Position numbers and translations under genes: made by a program. A stretch of DNA of 64,000 bases. Source: Phyllostachys edulis. Its lineage: Eukaryota > Streptophyta > Magnoliopsida > Poales > Poaceae. The DNA is taken from the NCBI GenBank assembly GCA_036346405.1, contig CM070548.1:55487866-55551865 (forward strand), in the 5' to 3' direction. Below the pieces are notes generated by a model, which had not been told where the DNA came from, searched no databases, and was given only the letters and a program-made list of their open reading frames with translations. Of the stretch, positions 36,115-45,170 are shown in pieces. Position 1 is the stretch's first letter, and every line of letters starts with the position of its first letter.

Positions 36115-36521
36115 TGATCAAAGATAGATTTCAACGTGGACCAATATCTATTGACAGCTTCAGCAACTACTTCTGGATGTTTCACATTACTACAACAATT
36201 TGGAGGATTTAATAATTTGGAGGATTTAATACAATACCAAATTTTGGATAGGCAAATGTATAAATGAGAGGTCACCACCTAAAAATGCTCGATAACCGAT
36301 CTATATGTATGGTCAATTGTCGAGCAGGTACTTGTTGAAGAACGTTAACACCTTACTGGATTATGTCCTATTTTTTCAATAAAACAAATTAGCATGGATA
36401 CATCAACATAGCCAAGTGACTATCAAAGATTGCGACTCACTTGAAGGGATTATTTACTGGCATGTAGATTAACTCCAGTGCTCTTTTAGCATGGTCTGGT
36501 GGAAGCATCGTAATAACCACA
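36115..36521 (-). pseudogene. Captured fragment of a transportin-SR/MOS14-like importin-beta gene, two exons
   Basis: Exon 36521-36441 (81 bp) lies between an AG and a GTGAGT donor and encodes VVITMLPPDHAKRALELIYM. Exon 36189-36115 (75 bp) follows TTGTAG, ends at GTGAGT, and encodes NVKHPEVVAEAVNRYWSTLK then SIFD. The first exon ends two bases into a codon and the second supplies the missing base, so splicing keeps the frame. The second peptide closely resembles the helix of plant MOS14/transportin-3 (nuclear import of SR splicing proteins) that precedes its RAWDxRTMESLCRAC motif; that next exon was not found. This is a family assignment from memory of the pattern. Confidence 0.6.
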
Positions 36522-37071
36522 CTGATTTGAGTATGTCAACGTGCAAGAGCATGTAAGGTGAAATGTTGAATACATCCAAAAAAGTAGTAATAATTGCTTA
36601 AGTGAAATGGCGAGAATTAGGGAACCTTAAAGCTTCAACCAAATGCAATGAGTCCTATGAAGAAACTTTATAACCACCAACTCCACTTATTGCAATATGA
36701 TAGATCTGGAAAAGGCCATCCAATGACCCTGAGAACTATATTGTCGATTGTTTGTGATAATAACACAAATCTATGGCAAAATTCAAACAAGCAATGAAAT
36801 ACAGACAAATGCTTATGATAAATTAACTATTCAACATTGCAGTACATCACAACTCCATATATTAACTAAATAGCAGAACTATCAGGAATGGCAAAGCCAC
36901 GATAATTATTTAACTGTCATGCAGTAGCTCAACAATGTCGAAGCTAGAAAAAATATATATGAGCACAAAGAAGAAAGACGCTGTTAAGTAGATCTGGATA
37001 CTGATGTGATACCTTCACATATATGCCCGTACGTCGGGAGTAGCAGGGTTCAAAGAGTAGGTAAGATCGAT

Positions 37072-37284
37072 CTAGACCTTGCGGGTGGAGGTGGCCGGCG
37101 AGCTGGGTCGCGGTGGCAACCTGACCGGGTCCTCCAGCGCCTGGCCGAGAGGCACAGGCGTGTACTCTTTTTCCTCCAGCATTGTCGACGGCGTGGACCT
37201 TCCCGAAGCTTCCGGAAGCTTCTCGCGGCGAGCGAAGCGGGTGGGTAGGAGGAGGAAAGCAAATGCATTTCGTTGGTGGGACAT
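37072..37284 (-). pseudogene. Exon-like open frame in the CACTA element, unidentified
   Basis: The minus-strand frame begins MSHQRNAFAFLLLPTR and runs 70 codons to a stop. A CAAG/GTCTAG just before the stop could be a splice donor. Upstream, 37300-37700 is CT-rich on this strand, like a 5' leader. I do not recognise the protein. The longer overlapping frames (36944-37955) are proline- and serine-rich translations of GC-rich sequence and of the terminal repeats, and are not believable proteins. Confidence 0.3.
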
Positions 37285-37794
37285 AGCCGAGCTGGAACTG
37301 GGCGGCTAGAGGCAGTGGCGCCATGGAGGGCCGAGGAGCCAGGCGGAGGAGCAGGCGGTCTTGGCACGAGGCGCAAATGGCAGACTGGCCGGAGCCGGGA
37401 ACCAGAGAGAGCAAGGGCGCAGGGCGCCGTGATAGAGTGTAGTTGGGGAGGTGGCGCCTTGGAGGCAGGGGTAGACGCGGAAGCGTCGAGGGCTGCTGGC
37501 CGGTGGTGGTGGGAGGAGGAGGATGGCGGCCGAAGGAGGAGGAGGAGGCAAGACTCGGGAGGAGGGGAGGAGGAGGTCTTTGGGGAGGAGGACAGCGATC
37601 TTTGGAGAAGGGAGGAGGCGGGCGGCTCGGGAGGAGGGGGGGAGGAGGAGAGGCCAAGGGCAAAGAATGAGGAGGAGGGGGGGCTCTGAGGATTTGGGGA
37701 GGTAGGGTTAGAAGAGAGAAGGCCGAAAAAAAGGGGCGCGTGATAGAAAAAAAAAGCGCAGCTGAAAAAAAGGGGTGCGCGCACGATGGAAAAA

Positions 37795-37990
37795 AAGTTC
37801 CCGAGTGTTTTCCTTTCGGTACACTCGAGATTATATATTTTTTCCCGAGTGTTATGGAAAACACTCGGGAAACTTAATTTTACCGAGTGTTGACTTCTCG
37901 TCCCGAGTGTCCTATGAAACACTCGGGATCTGCCCAAGTGTTTTCGTTCAAACACTTGGGAAATATATAGGCACTCAGGAAAAACGTGTT
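37795..37990. repeat. Right subterminal repeats of the CACTA element
   Basis: About ten CACTCGGGA/CCCGAGTG units, some altered to CACTTGGGA or CACTCAGGA, lie just inside the right terminus. They mirror the left side. Confidence 0.85.
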
Positions 37991-38070
37991 TTCTGGTAGT
38001 GAATCATTTGTTTTGTAACCTTCGTGATGATTTGTGCATTCCACCTATATTGAATTGTGGAGAAGATAAT

Positions 38071-38118
38071 AGGAGTTTAACTGATTTTGGATCTAGGAGT
38101 TTGACTGATTTTGGATCC
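38071..38118 (+). repeat. Two tandem copies of a 24-bp unit
   Basis: AGGAGTTTAACTGATTTTGG plus four bases repeats at once with two substitutions, just outside the CACTA element. Confidence 0.8.
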
Positions 38119-38739
38119 AGGACATGCTATGTACCTTGTGGGGTCTATAAATCAATTTTTTGTTTATGTTGTGTTGTTGTTATGCGTGACTCTCGGAACA
38201 ACACTCAAAAGATTGGCATTCATACTATACCACTCAAATGTCATGTAGACACATAAAATAAAGGGAATAGTTATATAGCTTTCAGACACTTTTTTGAAGC
38301 TAAAACTGTTACTTTTGTGTTCGTTAGATGTGCTATAAGATTCGTGTTAATAGCTACTGCTTGGCCTTGATCAGCTCACCGCTCGGCTAGCTAATCATCA
38401 TTCCAATCACTTACGCATGTTTTTATCACTTACGCATGTTTTATCATGTGTAGTATGACCTTTAGGCTTTAGACACTTTCTTATAAGTTACACAGTGATA
38501 TAACCTTTAGACAGAAAGCTTTAGATATTCGCTTTTCAATCCTAAAAAGAATGCACGTCACCGGATGGAACAACTAGTTGAAGAACGGCAAAGACTCTTT
38601 CCTTGAGCCCTTCAACTCTCTTTACGCATGCATCACTTTAATCTTTTGTTGAACAGAAGAGATCGATTAAAGTTTCTTTTCCTCTTTGTTCACAAAGCGA
38701 TATATGATTCGTGTTGTTGATGTGCTGTAAGAAAAAAAA

Positions 38740-39345
38740 ATCATAATAGTTGAATTTTCATTCGTCCGATATGCTTTGAGATTTGCACTTTTTCCCATAT
38801 GATGAATTGGGTCCGAATTTATTATGATTTTTTATTTAGAACACAGTGGGTTCACCATATTGCCGTATTTTATTAGTATATAATTTTATTTTTTGTTTTT
38901 GCTCAACCTCTCAAAGTACATGTGAAGAACATAACCGGTTCACCATATTGCCATATTTTGTTGGTATATAATTTTTTTTGCCTTTGTTTTTCTTAACCTC
39001 TCAAAGTACAAGTGAGATTTGAATCATGTGATGGAAATATGAGTTATTAAGACTTTTAAGAATAATTACAGTGACCAAGAACCAAAATTACATAAATAAT
39101 TTACTGTAATTTATGTATAATGGAGTTGTAAATGATTTGTTTTTGCTCAACCTCTCAAGGTACATGTGAGATTTTGAATCATGTGATGGAAATATGAGTT
39201 ATTAAGACTTTCAAGAATAATTACAGTAACTAAGAACTAAAATTACATAAATAATTTATTGTAATTTATATATAATGGAGTTGTAAATAAACTTTCAGAA
39301 TGTGACAGTTTTTTATAGAGAAAACTGTCACATTCTGTGTGGACA
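38740..39345 (+). repeat. Dispersed repeat, copy 2, with internal duplications and a terminal hairpin
   Basis: It aligns in reverse with 9641-10025. Internally, a segment around CAACCTCTCAAAGTACA is present three times, and the block from TGTGATGGAAATATGAGTTA through TAATGGAGTTGTAAAT is present twice (about 39027-39132 and 39181-39288). A perfect 17-bp hairpin (39296-39312 with 39321-39337) stands at one end, as in copy 1. No coding frame. A non-autonomous DNA transposon or Helitron-like element is possible. Confidence 0.55.
39296..39337. repeat. Perfect 17-bp stem hairpin
   Basis: CAGAATGTGACAGTTTT and AAAACTGTCACATTCTG are exact reverse complements separated by eight bases (TTATAGAG). The sequence CTAA follows 12 bases later. 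Confidence 0.9.
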
Positions 39346-39755
39346 GACCCTAAAATAAATACCATTTCGCCTCCTTTGTTGCATTTTCCTGGTTTGTTTT
39401 TATTTTTTGGCCACATGAAGTTACCTATTTGCCCTTGGTTCCGATCTGAAGCATGTGTTCTTCAAAATTATTTCCAGGGTGTTCCCTGCTTCACTTCATA
39501 GGCTCATAGCATATTGTTCTTTTAACTTTAACTTTGCCTCTTTCTATCACACTGCAAGTATGTTTTTCTTGCCTTTGTGTGCATGCACTTTTCCTTCCTT
39601 TGACCTTGCTATATAGCCTCAATAATGCTCTGCGCTGGTCGCCGGGGTCAAAAGGGCCATTGCCAAAGAGACTAAGGACTCACGTGACTCTGCTTGCTAG
39701 TCATGAAGTTCATGTTGAAGTAGTGAGTAAAATATAATACTAACAAGTTACTATT
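39346..39755 (+). promoter_or_regulatory. Upstream region of the DUF4220 gene
   Basis: A TATA-like CTATATAGCC near 39609 lies about 145 bp before the chosen start codon. The sequence GCGTGCAG at 39776-39783 could be a splice acceptor, so an upstream 5' exon is possible. Confidence 0.3.
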
Positions 39756-41342
39756 ATGTTACGAATCCTTCACTCCGCGTGCAGCTTGTCCTACGCGCAG
39801 CAGCTGTGGGACGAATGGGAGCTCCAATGTTTGGTCCTTGCGAGCTTCGCCTTGCAGGCCTTCCTCCTCTTCGCGGCCGACATCCGGAAGCGGAACACGT
39901 CCACCGTGTTGCGCACCCTACTATGGCTTGCGTACCTGTCGGCCGATTACCTCGCCGTCTTCGTCCTCGGCCACCTCACCCTCCAGATAAACGACCCACG
40001 CCACCAGCTGGTGCTCCTGTGGGCACCGGTCCTGCTGCTCCACCTGGGCGGGCAGGAGACCATCACGGCCTTCTCCATGGAGGACAACGAGCTGTGGAAG
40101 CGCCACCTCCTGGGCCTCATCTCCCAGGTGGCGCTGGCCGTCTACGTCGTGGCCAAGTCATGGCGTGACAGGCGGCTCCTTGCTCCCGTCGTGCTCATGT
40201 TTGTCTCGGGGACCGTCAAGTACACCGAGAGGACATGGGCGCTCAGGACGGCCACCCCGGAGACGGTCAAAGGCAGCCGCATGAGTGATCTATTGAAAGC
40301 GATGAGGAAATTCGAAGAGGGTTCTAGAGGAAAACAAGAGGCGCTGCCGACGTCGTCAGTTAACAAGTACAACCAAGACATTGTTGGCCGTGGGAAATGG
40401 TGGGTCCAAGACAAGTACGCCGACCTTGTGCAAGCAGCTGGCGACACCTTTCCCAACTGCATCAATGTCCTGTTGGACATCCCTGTGGCGCCATGGGTCC
40501 TGCCTAACATCTGGAACATGATCGAGGAGATCGTCAGGCGTGACAAGCCAAGAACAACGCAAGGGGCCAAGGATTGGTTCTCACCCAGGGCTTACAAGAT
40601 GGGTGAGATTCAGCTCTCACTTTTGTACGACCATCTCTACACCAAGGTCGGCCTGCGGCTGCGGTACGTTAGCCTCGGCCTACAGCTCCTCACGCTCGGC
40701 ACCACTTCGTCGGCTCTGGCGCTCTTTGCGACGGCGAGGAAGGACGGCGCGTACAGCGGCGTGGACATCACCGTCTCCTACGTCCTACTGGCTGGTGCCG
40801 TGACGTTGGAGGTGCTCTCCATATTAATGGCCACGCTGTCCTTTCGGTCGTATTGCTTCCTGCGGGACAGATTCGGAGCAAACAGATTCACAGAGGCGAT
40901 CTTCTGTTTGATCAAGCTTGTGCGACCCTTCCACAAGCCACTGTGGTCGAACAAGTGGGCGCAGTACAACTTGATCGCCGGATGCATCAAAGAGAAGCAA
41001 GCCGGTGTCATTACAAGGATGATGCGTCACGTTGGCCTAGAGGGGGACACCAAACTCTGCCGCATCTCCGACGAGACCAAGGAGCTCATCTGCAACGAGC
41101 TGGACGACCGGTGTCGGTTGCAGCAATTCAGCCACGTCCGAGGCCAGGGGATCCTGTCGCTGAGAGGGCATCCGCAAGGCTCGGATCTGTACAAGAGCAT
41201 CGACAAGGTGGACTTCTCCACCAGCGTCGTCATGTGGCACATCGTCACCGACATATGCTTTCACACCAAGGGCGGCGGCGGCCGGCACATGCTTCTGGGC
41301 AGGGGAGTCTCGAACTACCTCATGGATCTCGTCATGGTATGA
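39756..41342 (+). CDS. DUF4220/DUF594 family membrane protein, N-terminal and middle part (frameshifted gene)
   Basis: This 528-codon frame matches the large grass family with an N-terminal DUF4220 domain. It opens with QLWDEWELQCLVLASF, the usual start motif of the family. About seven hydrophobic segments follow (residues about 24-42, 55-75, 83-100, 114-132, 142-158, 308-330 and 340-365), a pattern of a multi-pass membrane protein. The hydrophilic part carries the family features VKYTERTWALR and SVVMWHIVTDICFH. The first methionine fits, but an upstream exon ending at GCGTGCAG is possible. The frame stops after SNYLMDLVMV, where family members continue into DUF594; that domain follows at once in another frame. 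The family's biochemical role is unknown. High GC and even codon use contrast with the AT-rich surroundings. Confidence 0.85.
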   Translation: MLRILHSACSLSYAQQLWDEWELQCLVLASFALQAFLLFAADIRKRNTSTVLRTLLWLAYLSADYLAVFVLGHLTLQINDPRHQLVLLWAPVLLLHLGGQETITAFSMEDNELWKRHLLGLISQVALAVYVVAKSWRDRRLLAPVVLMFVSGTVKYTERTWALRTATPETVKGSRMSDLLKAMRKFEEGSRGKQEALPTSSVNKYNQDIVGRGKWWVQDKYADLVQAAGDTFPNCINVLLDIPVAPWVLPNIWNMIEEIVRRDKPRTTQGAKDWFSPRAYKMGEIQLSLLYDHLYTKVGLRLRYVSLGLQLLTLGTTSSALALFATARKDGAYSGVDITVSYVLLAGAVTLEVLSILMATLSFRSYCFLRDRFGANRFTEAIFCLIKLVRPFHKPLWSNKWAQYNLIAGCIKEKQAGVITRMMRHVGLEGDTKLCRISDETKELICNELDDRCRLQQFSHVRGQGILSLRGHPQGSDLYKSIDKVDFSTSVVMWHIVTDICFHTKGGGGRHMLLGRGVSNYLMDLVMV

Positions 41343-41794
41343 TGATCAGCAGCGAAGGGCACGTGGCGCACCGCAAGGCCCGCGATGAGGTTAAGGAGAT
41401 CCTCGCGCAGCACAAGGAGAAGATCAACGTGGACGACACCGAGGCCATCAGGAGGATGCTGGAAGAGGGCGAGCGCAAGATCTCAGAGTCAGAAGCCGCC
41501 CGCGGTGCAGTACGGGAGGGGGTGGACGTGGAGTTCGCGCGCGACTCGACGGACACCATGAGGCCGGTGCTGCCCCGCGCGTGGAGGCTTGCCCAGAGAC
41601 TGCTCCAAGGTGGCGGTGATCCGTGGGAGCTGATCGTGTCAGTGTGGATGGAGATGCTGTTCCACCTTGCGACCCGATGTGAGGCCGGCTTCCACGCCAA
41701 GAATCTAAGCACTGGCGGGGAGTTCATCACCCATGTCAGGTTCCTGCTCCATAATCGAGGGATCGGCTGGAACTTTGTCCTTGGCCATGCTTGA
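41343..41794 (+). pseudogene. DUF594 C-terminal part of the same gene, shifted frame
   Basis: Directly after the stop of the main frame, a second frame carries SSEGHVAHRKARDEVKEI, a charged stretch, and then the DUF594 signature: DPWELIVSVWMEMLFHLA, HAKNLSTGGEFITHVRFLL and a normal stop at 41792-41794. Joined to the preceding frame it would give a protein near 680 residues, the usual family length. A deletion of a few bases near 41335-41345 best explains the break; an intron is unlikely because no space or consensus borders exist. Whether the break is real or an assembly error cannot be told from one sequence. Confidence 0.8.
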
Positions 41795-42133
41795 CGCGTA
41801 AGACCCTACCTATATATACCTCCGTATACATATAGGCAGACATCTATCTATCTTTGTTTGTTTGATCATTTCCATCTTTTGTCTGCAAATTTGTGAATTA
41901 ATTCATGTCTTGCCAAGTGTGGATCATGACAATGATATTTCGCATCCATACTACTCCCTTCGGTCACAAAAGAGTGACACACCACAATGTGTGCAGTCAA
42001 GCACTATTAATTTTGATCAAAGATGTTGTTTAAAACGTGTGGTTTGGATATATGAAAATGACACAAGTGAATTTGTTATCAAAATACTTTCTTAATATTG
42101 GACTTTAACATTTTTTTCTTTAATTATACGATA
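41795..42133. other. 3' flank of the DUF4220 gene with a Stowaway-like fragment
   Basis: Near 41954 a left end CTCCCTTCGGTCACAAAAGA resembles a Stowaway terminus, with no matching right end before the next copy at 42134. No gene. Confidence 0.4.
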
Positions 42134-42352
42134 CTCCCTTTTGTCACAAAAGAATGTCGTTTTGGATATCGGCCGCCAAAACACAACTATGACTACTAAT
42201 TTTTATTGCAAGAGATTTATAAAACCTAACAAAATTATACTTTGATGAAAATTCTTTTGGAGACGAATCTATAGATATCATTTTCATGTGTTGAATCTAA
42301 ATATTGAAAAATGCATCGCTAGCCAAAGTTTTGAAAGTTTTACCGGAGAGAG
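42134..42352. mobile_element. Stowaway-like MITE
   Basis: The left end is CTCCCTTTTGTCACAAAAGA and the right end ACCGGAGAGAG, with a TA on each side (42132-42133 and 42353-42354). The inverted repeats are diverged. The interior is non-coding. Confidence 0.5.
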
Positions 42353-42354
42353 TA

Positions 42355-43022
42355 AGAAAATTTACTGGTCAAATGAGCGTCTTGTTGACTTTGAAAAGTA
42401 AAAAATGTGCAAGAATCGGCCAACCCTCTGTTCACTGTTCATGTTTGTTGATGCTTCTCTGTGTCCATACGTGTGTTTCTCGGTTGGTCTTTCCTTCTCT
42501 ATTGTGCACCGATGTGTGTGCCAAATCTTCTTTTTCTCTCTATTTTCTTTGTTAATTCTTGCTCTAATATTTGTGTTGCCACCTTTATACCAAATCCTTG
42601 GCCGCCATAAACAGCAGCCCTCTGTCCCCTGTGTTGTCTCGGTTCTGAAATGTCTCTCTTGATTGATTTCTCTCAATGATGAATGGGCCCCATGTGTCAT
42701 GCAAGGAAATAATTTCTTCTCACTTACATGCAGGTCCCACATGTCAGTCAAACCTTTGGTCAACCCTAGTTCATGAGCTTGGTCCAGCGTGGACTAACAT
42801 CTCTCTGTGGACTTGGTCTATAGACCAGTGGCCCACATGTCAACCCCTAATTCTCTTTGCTGGAATTAATTTATTTCTTGAAAAATCCTTTTATCTTATT
42901 GGTCCTACATGTCGCTCTCTCTACCTTATTTCTAGAATTAATTTAATTCTAGAAATCCATAAATATTAGTAGGTCCCACATGTCATATACTCAGCCATTT
43001 TCTAATATTTTTGGAATAGAAT
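42355..43022 (+). mobile_element. Old long-LTR-like fragment, plus strand
   Basis: Repeated motifs such as GCAGGTCCCACATGTCAGTC and GTGGCCCACATGTCAA resemble the U3/R part of the solo LTR (GCGGGTCCCACTTGTCAGTT near 6440). No borders were seen. The right side is interrupted by the antisense LTR that starts at 43023. Assignment is tentative. Confidence 0.3.
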
Positions 43023-44220
43023 TGTCGGGACCCAAAAATGCAATTCTGGATCCTCTATGTATACTGCACTAGTCTAGGATCACGCTAGTGCACATAGTGG
43101 CAACATCGATGAAATATCATTTTCATATACAAAGATGTCTAATAAATAGGAAATTAACAAGAAATATCAGAGTAATGACCTTAAGGTCAAAGCTTAAAAT
43201 TAATGCCCCAGAAGGTTAATAGCTAAATTTAGCTATAGCGGAACGTAATGGAATAGCTTCAGTGAAGCCCAACCATGTGCCCACAGGCAATCGGCTGGGG
43301 TAGCGCGACCTAGTTCTCAACGATCCTTGAAGTAGACCTTGTTGATTGACGATTCCTCCACTTTGTTTAAATGATTATAGCAAGTATGAGTACACAACCG
43401 TACTCGCAAGTCATACCACAGAATGTAAATATAGATGATGGCTTATTCCAAAAGAAATGGCTTCTGTGGTTATTTTGCATAAAAGCAATGTTTGCAATTG
43501 AATACAAATAATAGTTTGAAAGCATAATTCGAAACAAATAAACAATATTAATTTATCAGTTGCTTTCACAAAGGACACAAAGCCTAATCAAATTCTTTCA
43601 CATAGCCATATGAATTAAACCACACAGCTGTCTCTTCCCGATTGTTTTTTATGAAAATCTACCCCTTGTGTGAAATCCCCAAGCATGTCTATGACCGCGG
43701 ATGTCTATGACCGCGGACGTGGCTATTCGAATAGATTGATTAACACTCTGTAGAGGTTGTACACTTTACCCACAAGATGCAATCAACTGGATCAGAGCTA
43801 ATCACAACAAAACCTTTTCAAAACTTCATTTCAACAATTGACACTCCCGATGTGTTTTACTGCCGGTACCAACACCCATTGAGGAAATTAGTCCGACACA
43901 CACCGTTGGACAGGGAAGCGGCGAACCGTCCTGTGTTGTGACCTACCTAGTAGTCCACACCTCCACCCATCACTGAGCATCTAACCTACAACCTGAGTAG
44001 TCAATGCTAAGATTCCGTAACTTACTAAGTTAGGCCCATCTTATACAAGGCATGTGGTTGTATGAAAGGCCCAGTTCAATGGCGCACAAAGTTAAGTGCT
44101 TAATTGACCAAGGCGAGACTTCCAATTTCTAACTATGTCATAAAGATTATCATTCCCATTCACAAAGTTTGTCATTGCTATAGCAAGACAAGTTGCACCT
44201 TTGATCATATTGGACCTAGT
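43023..44220 (-). mobile_element. Antisense long-LTR fragment
   Basis: The plus strand begins TGTCGGGACCC, the reverse of a GGGTCCCGACA LTR end. The minus strand has the shared GAGTAC...GTACTC inverted repeat (43388-43405), a CTATTCGAATAG palindrome (43723-43734), a duplicated GTCTATGACCGCGG unit (43687-43720), and the TGTGGGTAAAGTGTACAACC block. These identify the R/U5 part of a long-LTR gypsy family. The right limit is approximate because no LTR start or target duplication could be found. Confidence 0.55.
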
Positions 44221-45019
44221 TTCTAAAATTATGTTGATTCAATTATTGCATTTACTTTATGTATTTGTTTGTGGAGCTTGGAGGGAAAAGTATTTACCTA
44301 TGCAATCTGAAATTCTAGATATTGTAAAGCTAGGTAACAATCCAAACTAGAATTTCAATGCCTAGTTGTCGATCTTATGATATAAGCCAAGAACGAAGCA
44401 ACTCACACGCAAAGATGATGGAACTTAGTGCAATCAAAGGAATAAGCTAATATATAAAAAATATAAGTGATGAACAACTAGCTCGTATTGCACAAGTTAT
44501 GGAGAGACGCTAGCTAATTGCTCAATGAGATAAAATAGGGCACGAGATTGCTCAAAACGATGAAACAACACAATCTGATATTTTTGACAATAATAGGGTG
44601 TGCTCATAGTAGGTGATCAGCCAAGTATCTTTTTTTCTTTTTTTTTACCTGGCCAATCAAATTGTCACAAGAGCCGCACTTAAAGCCCACTTTCAGCTAT
44701 GAAAGAAATAACAATTCAGACATGTGCAATCTTTAATGAGCAGCCCTGGAGGAAATCAAATAGCTAGTCTCGAATAGGAGCAAAGTATTCACAAAGGCTT
44801 GAATTGGCTCACAAAAGATATATGAGTGTTTTTTGCTGGTACTGTAGCGCACACACAGCTGTAGCAATTGGTTACCGCATTGTAGCGCACGTGTTTTCTT
44901 TTCGCGCGATTGGAGGCAGCAGCGCACTGCTGAAGGGTGAAGCACTGTTCAGTGAACACTGTAGCACGCGCTATAGTAGCGACCTGATTTTTTTTCCTCC
45001 GCGTGATTGACGGCGATGG
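44221..45019. other. Retroelement leader or unassigned DNA
   Basis: Repeated CTGTAGC motifs (44840-44985) recur across the nested insertions at 61978-62040 (ACTGTAGCGATC, CACTGTAGCACAC, CTGTAGCAG). This shows that 44840-45019 and 61971-62305 were once continuous. No gag frame was recognised. Confidence 0.4.
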
Positions 45020-45170
45020 TGTGACGACCCACCCTGTGATATACAGCAAAGGTCCGAGAGGACCATTTTTTTTTAAGCTGCGGTACATCCGAGAGGAGGT
45101 CCGCCAGGACCTCCCAGGAGGTCTTCAAGACCTCCTAGAGGTCTTGACCAGCCACCTGCCGGTAGCACCT
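45020..45170 (-). mobile_element. Antisense solo long LTR, left (end-side) piece
   Basis: The plus strand begins TGTGACGACCCACCC, the reverse of a GGGTGGGTCGTCACA LTR end. It is interrupted at 45170 by the LARD and resumes at 57243. The five bases before it, GATGG (45015-45019), match at four of five positions GGTGG after its other end (61971-61975). Confidence 0.65.

Larger units (their letters stand above)
30291..38002. mobile_element. Non-autonomous CACTA (En/Spm) transposon carrying gene fragments
   Basis: The termini read CACTACTGGAAA and TTTCTGGTAGTG, with 3-bp duplications AAT at 30288-30290 and 38003-38005. Subterminal regions (about 30305-30720 and 37795-37990) hold many CACTCGGGAAA/TTTCCCGAGTG units in both orientations, the transposase-binding pattern of this superfamily. 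No TNP2-type transposase was recognised, so it would have to be moved in trans. The interior holds exon-like pieces on the minus strand (32442-33215, 35255-35573, 36115-36521, 37072-37284) and a nested copia LTR (33441-35008). The length is 7,712 bp including the insertion. Confidence 0.92.

Noticed and set aside
36944..37955. Minus-strand open frames of about 300 codons at the right end of the CACTA element
   Set aside because: They begin in translated terminal repeats and continue as low-complexity proline/serine sequence in two frames at once, so they are a composition effect.
38740..39353. Firm call of a Helitron from the hairpin plus CTAA
   Set aside because: The flanking base is not T, the stem is longer than usual, and the second copy lacks the tetranucleotide. 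No 5' TC end was found.
39779..41254. Other-frame open reading frames across the DUF4220 gene on both strands
   Set aside because: They are shadows of the high-GC main frame and carry no domain. The one exception, the shifted frame after 41342, is annotated.
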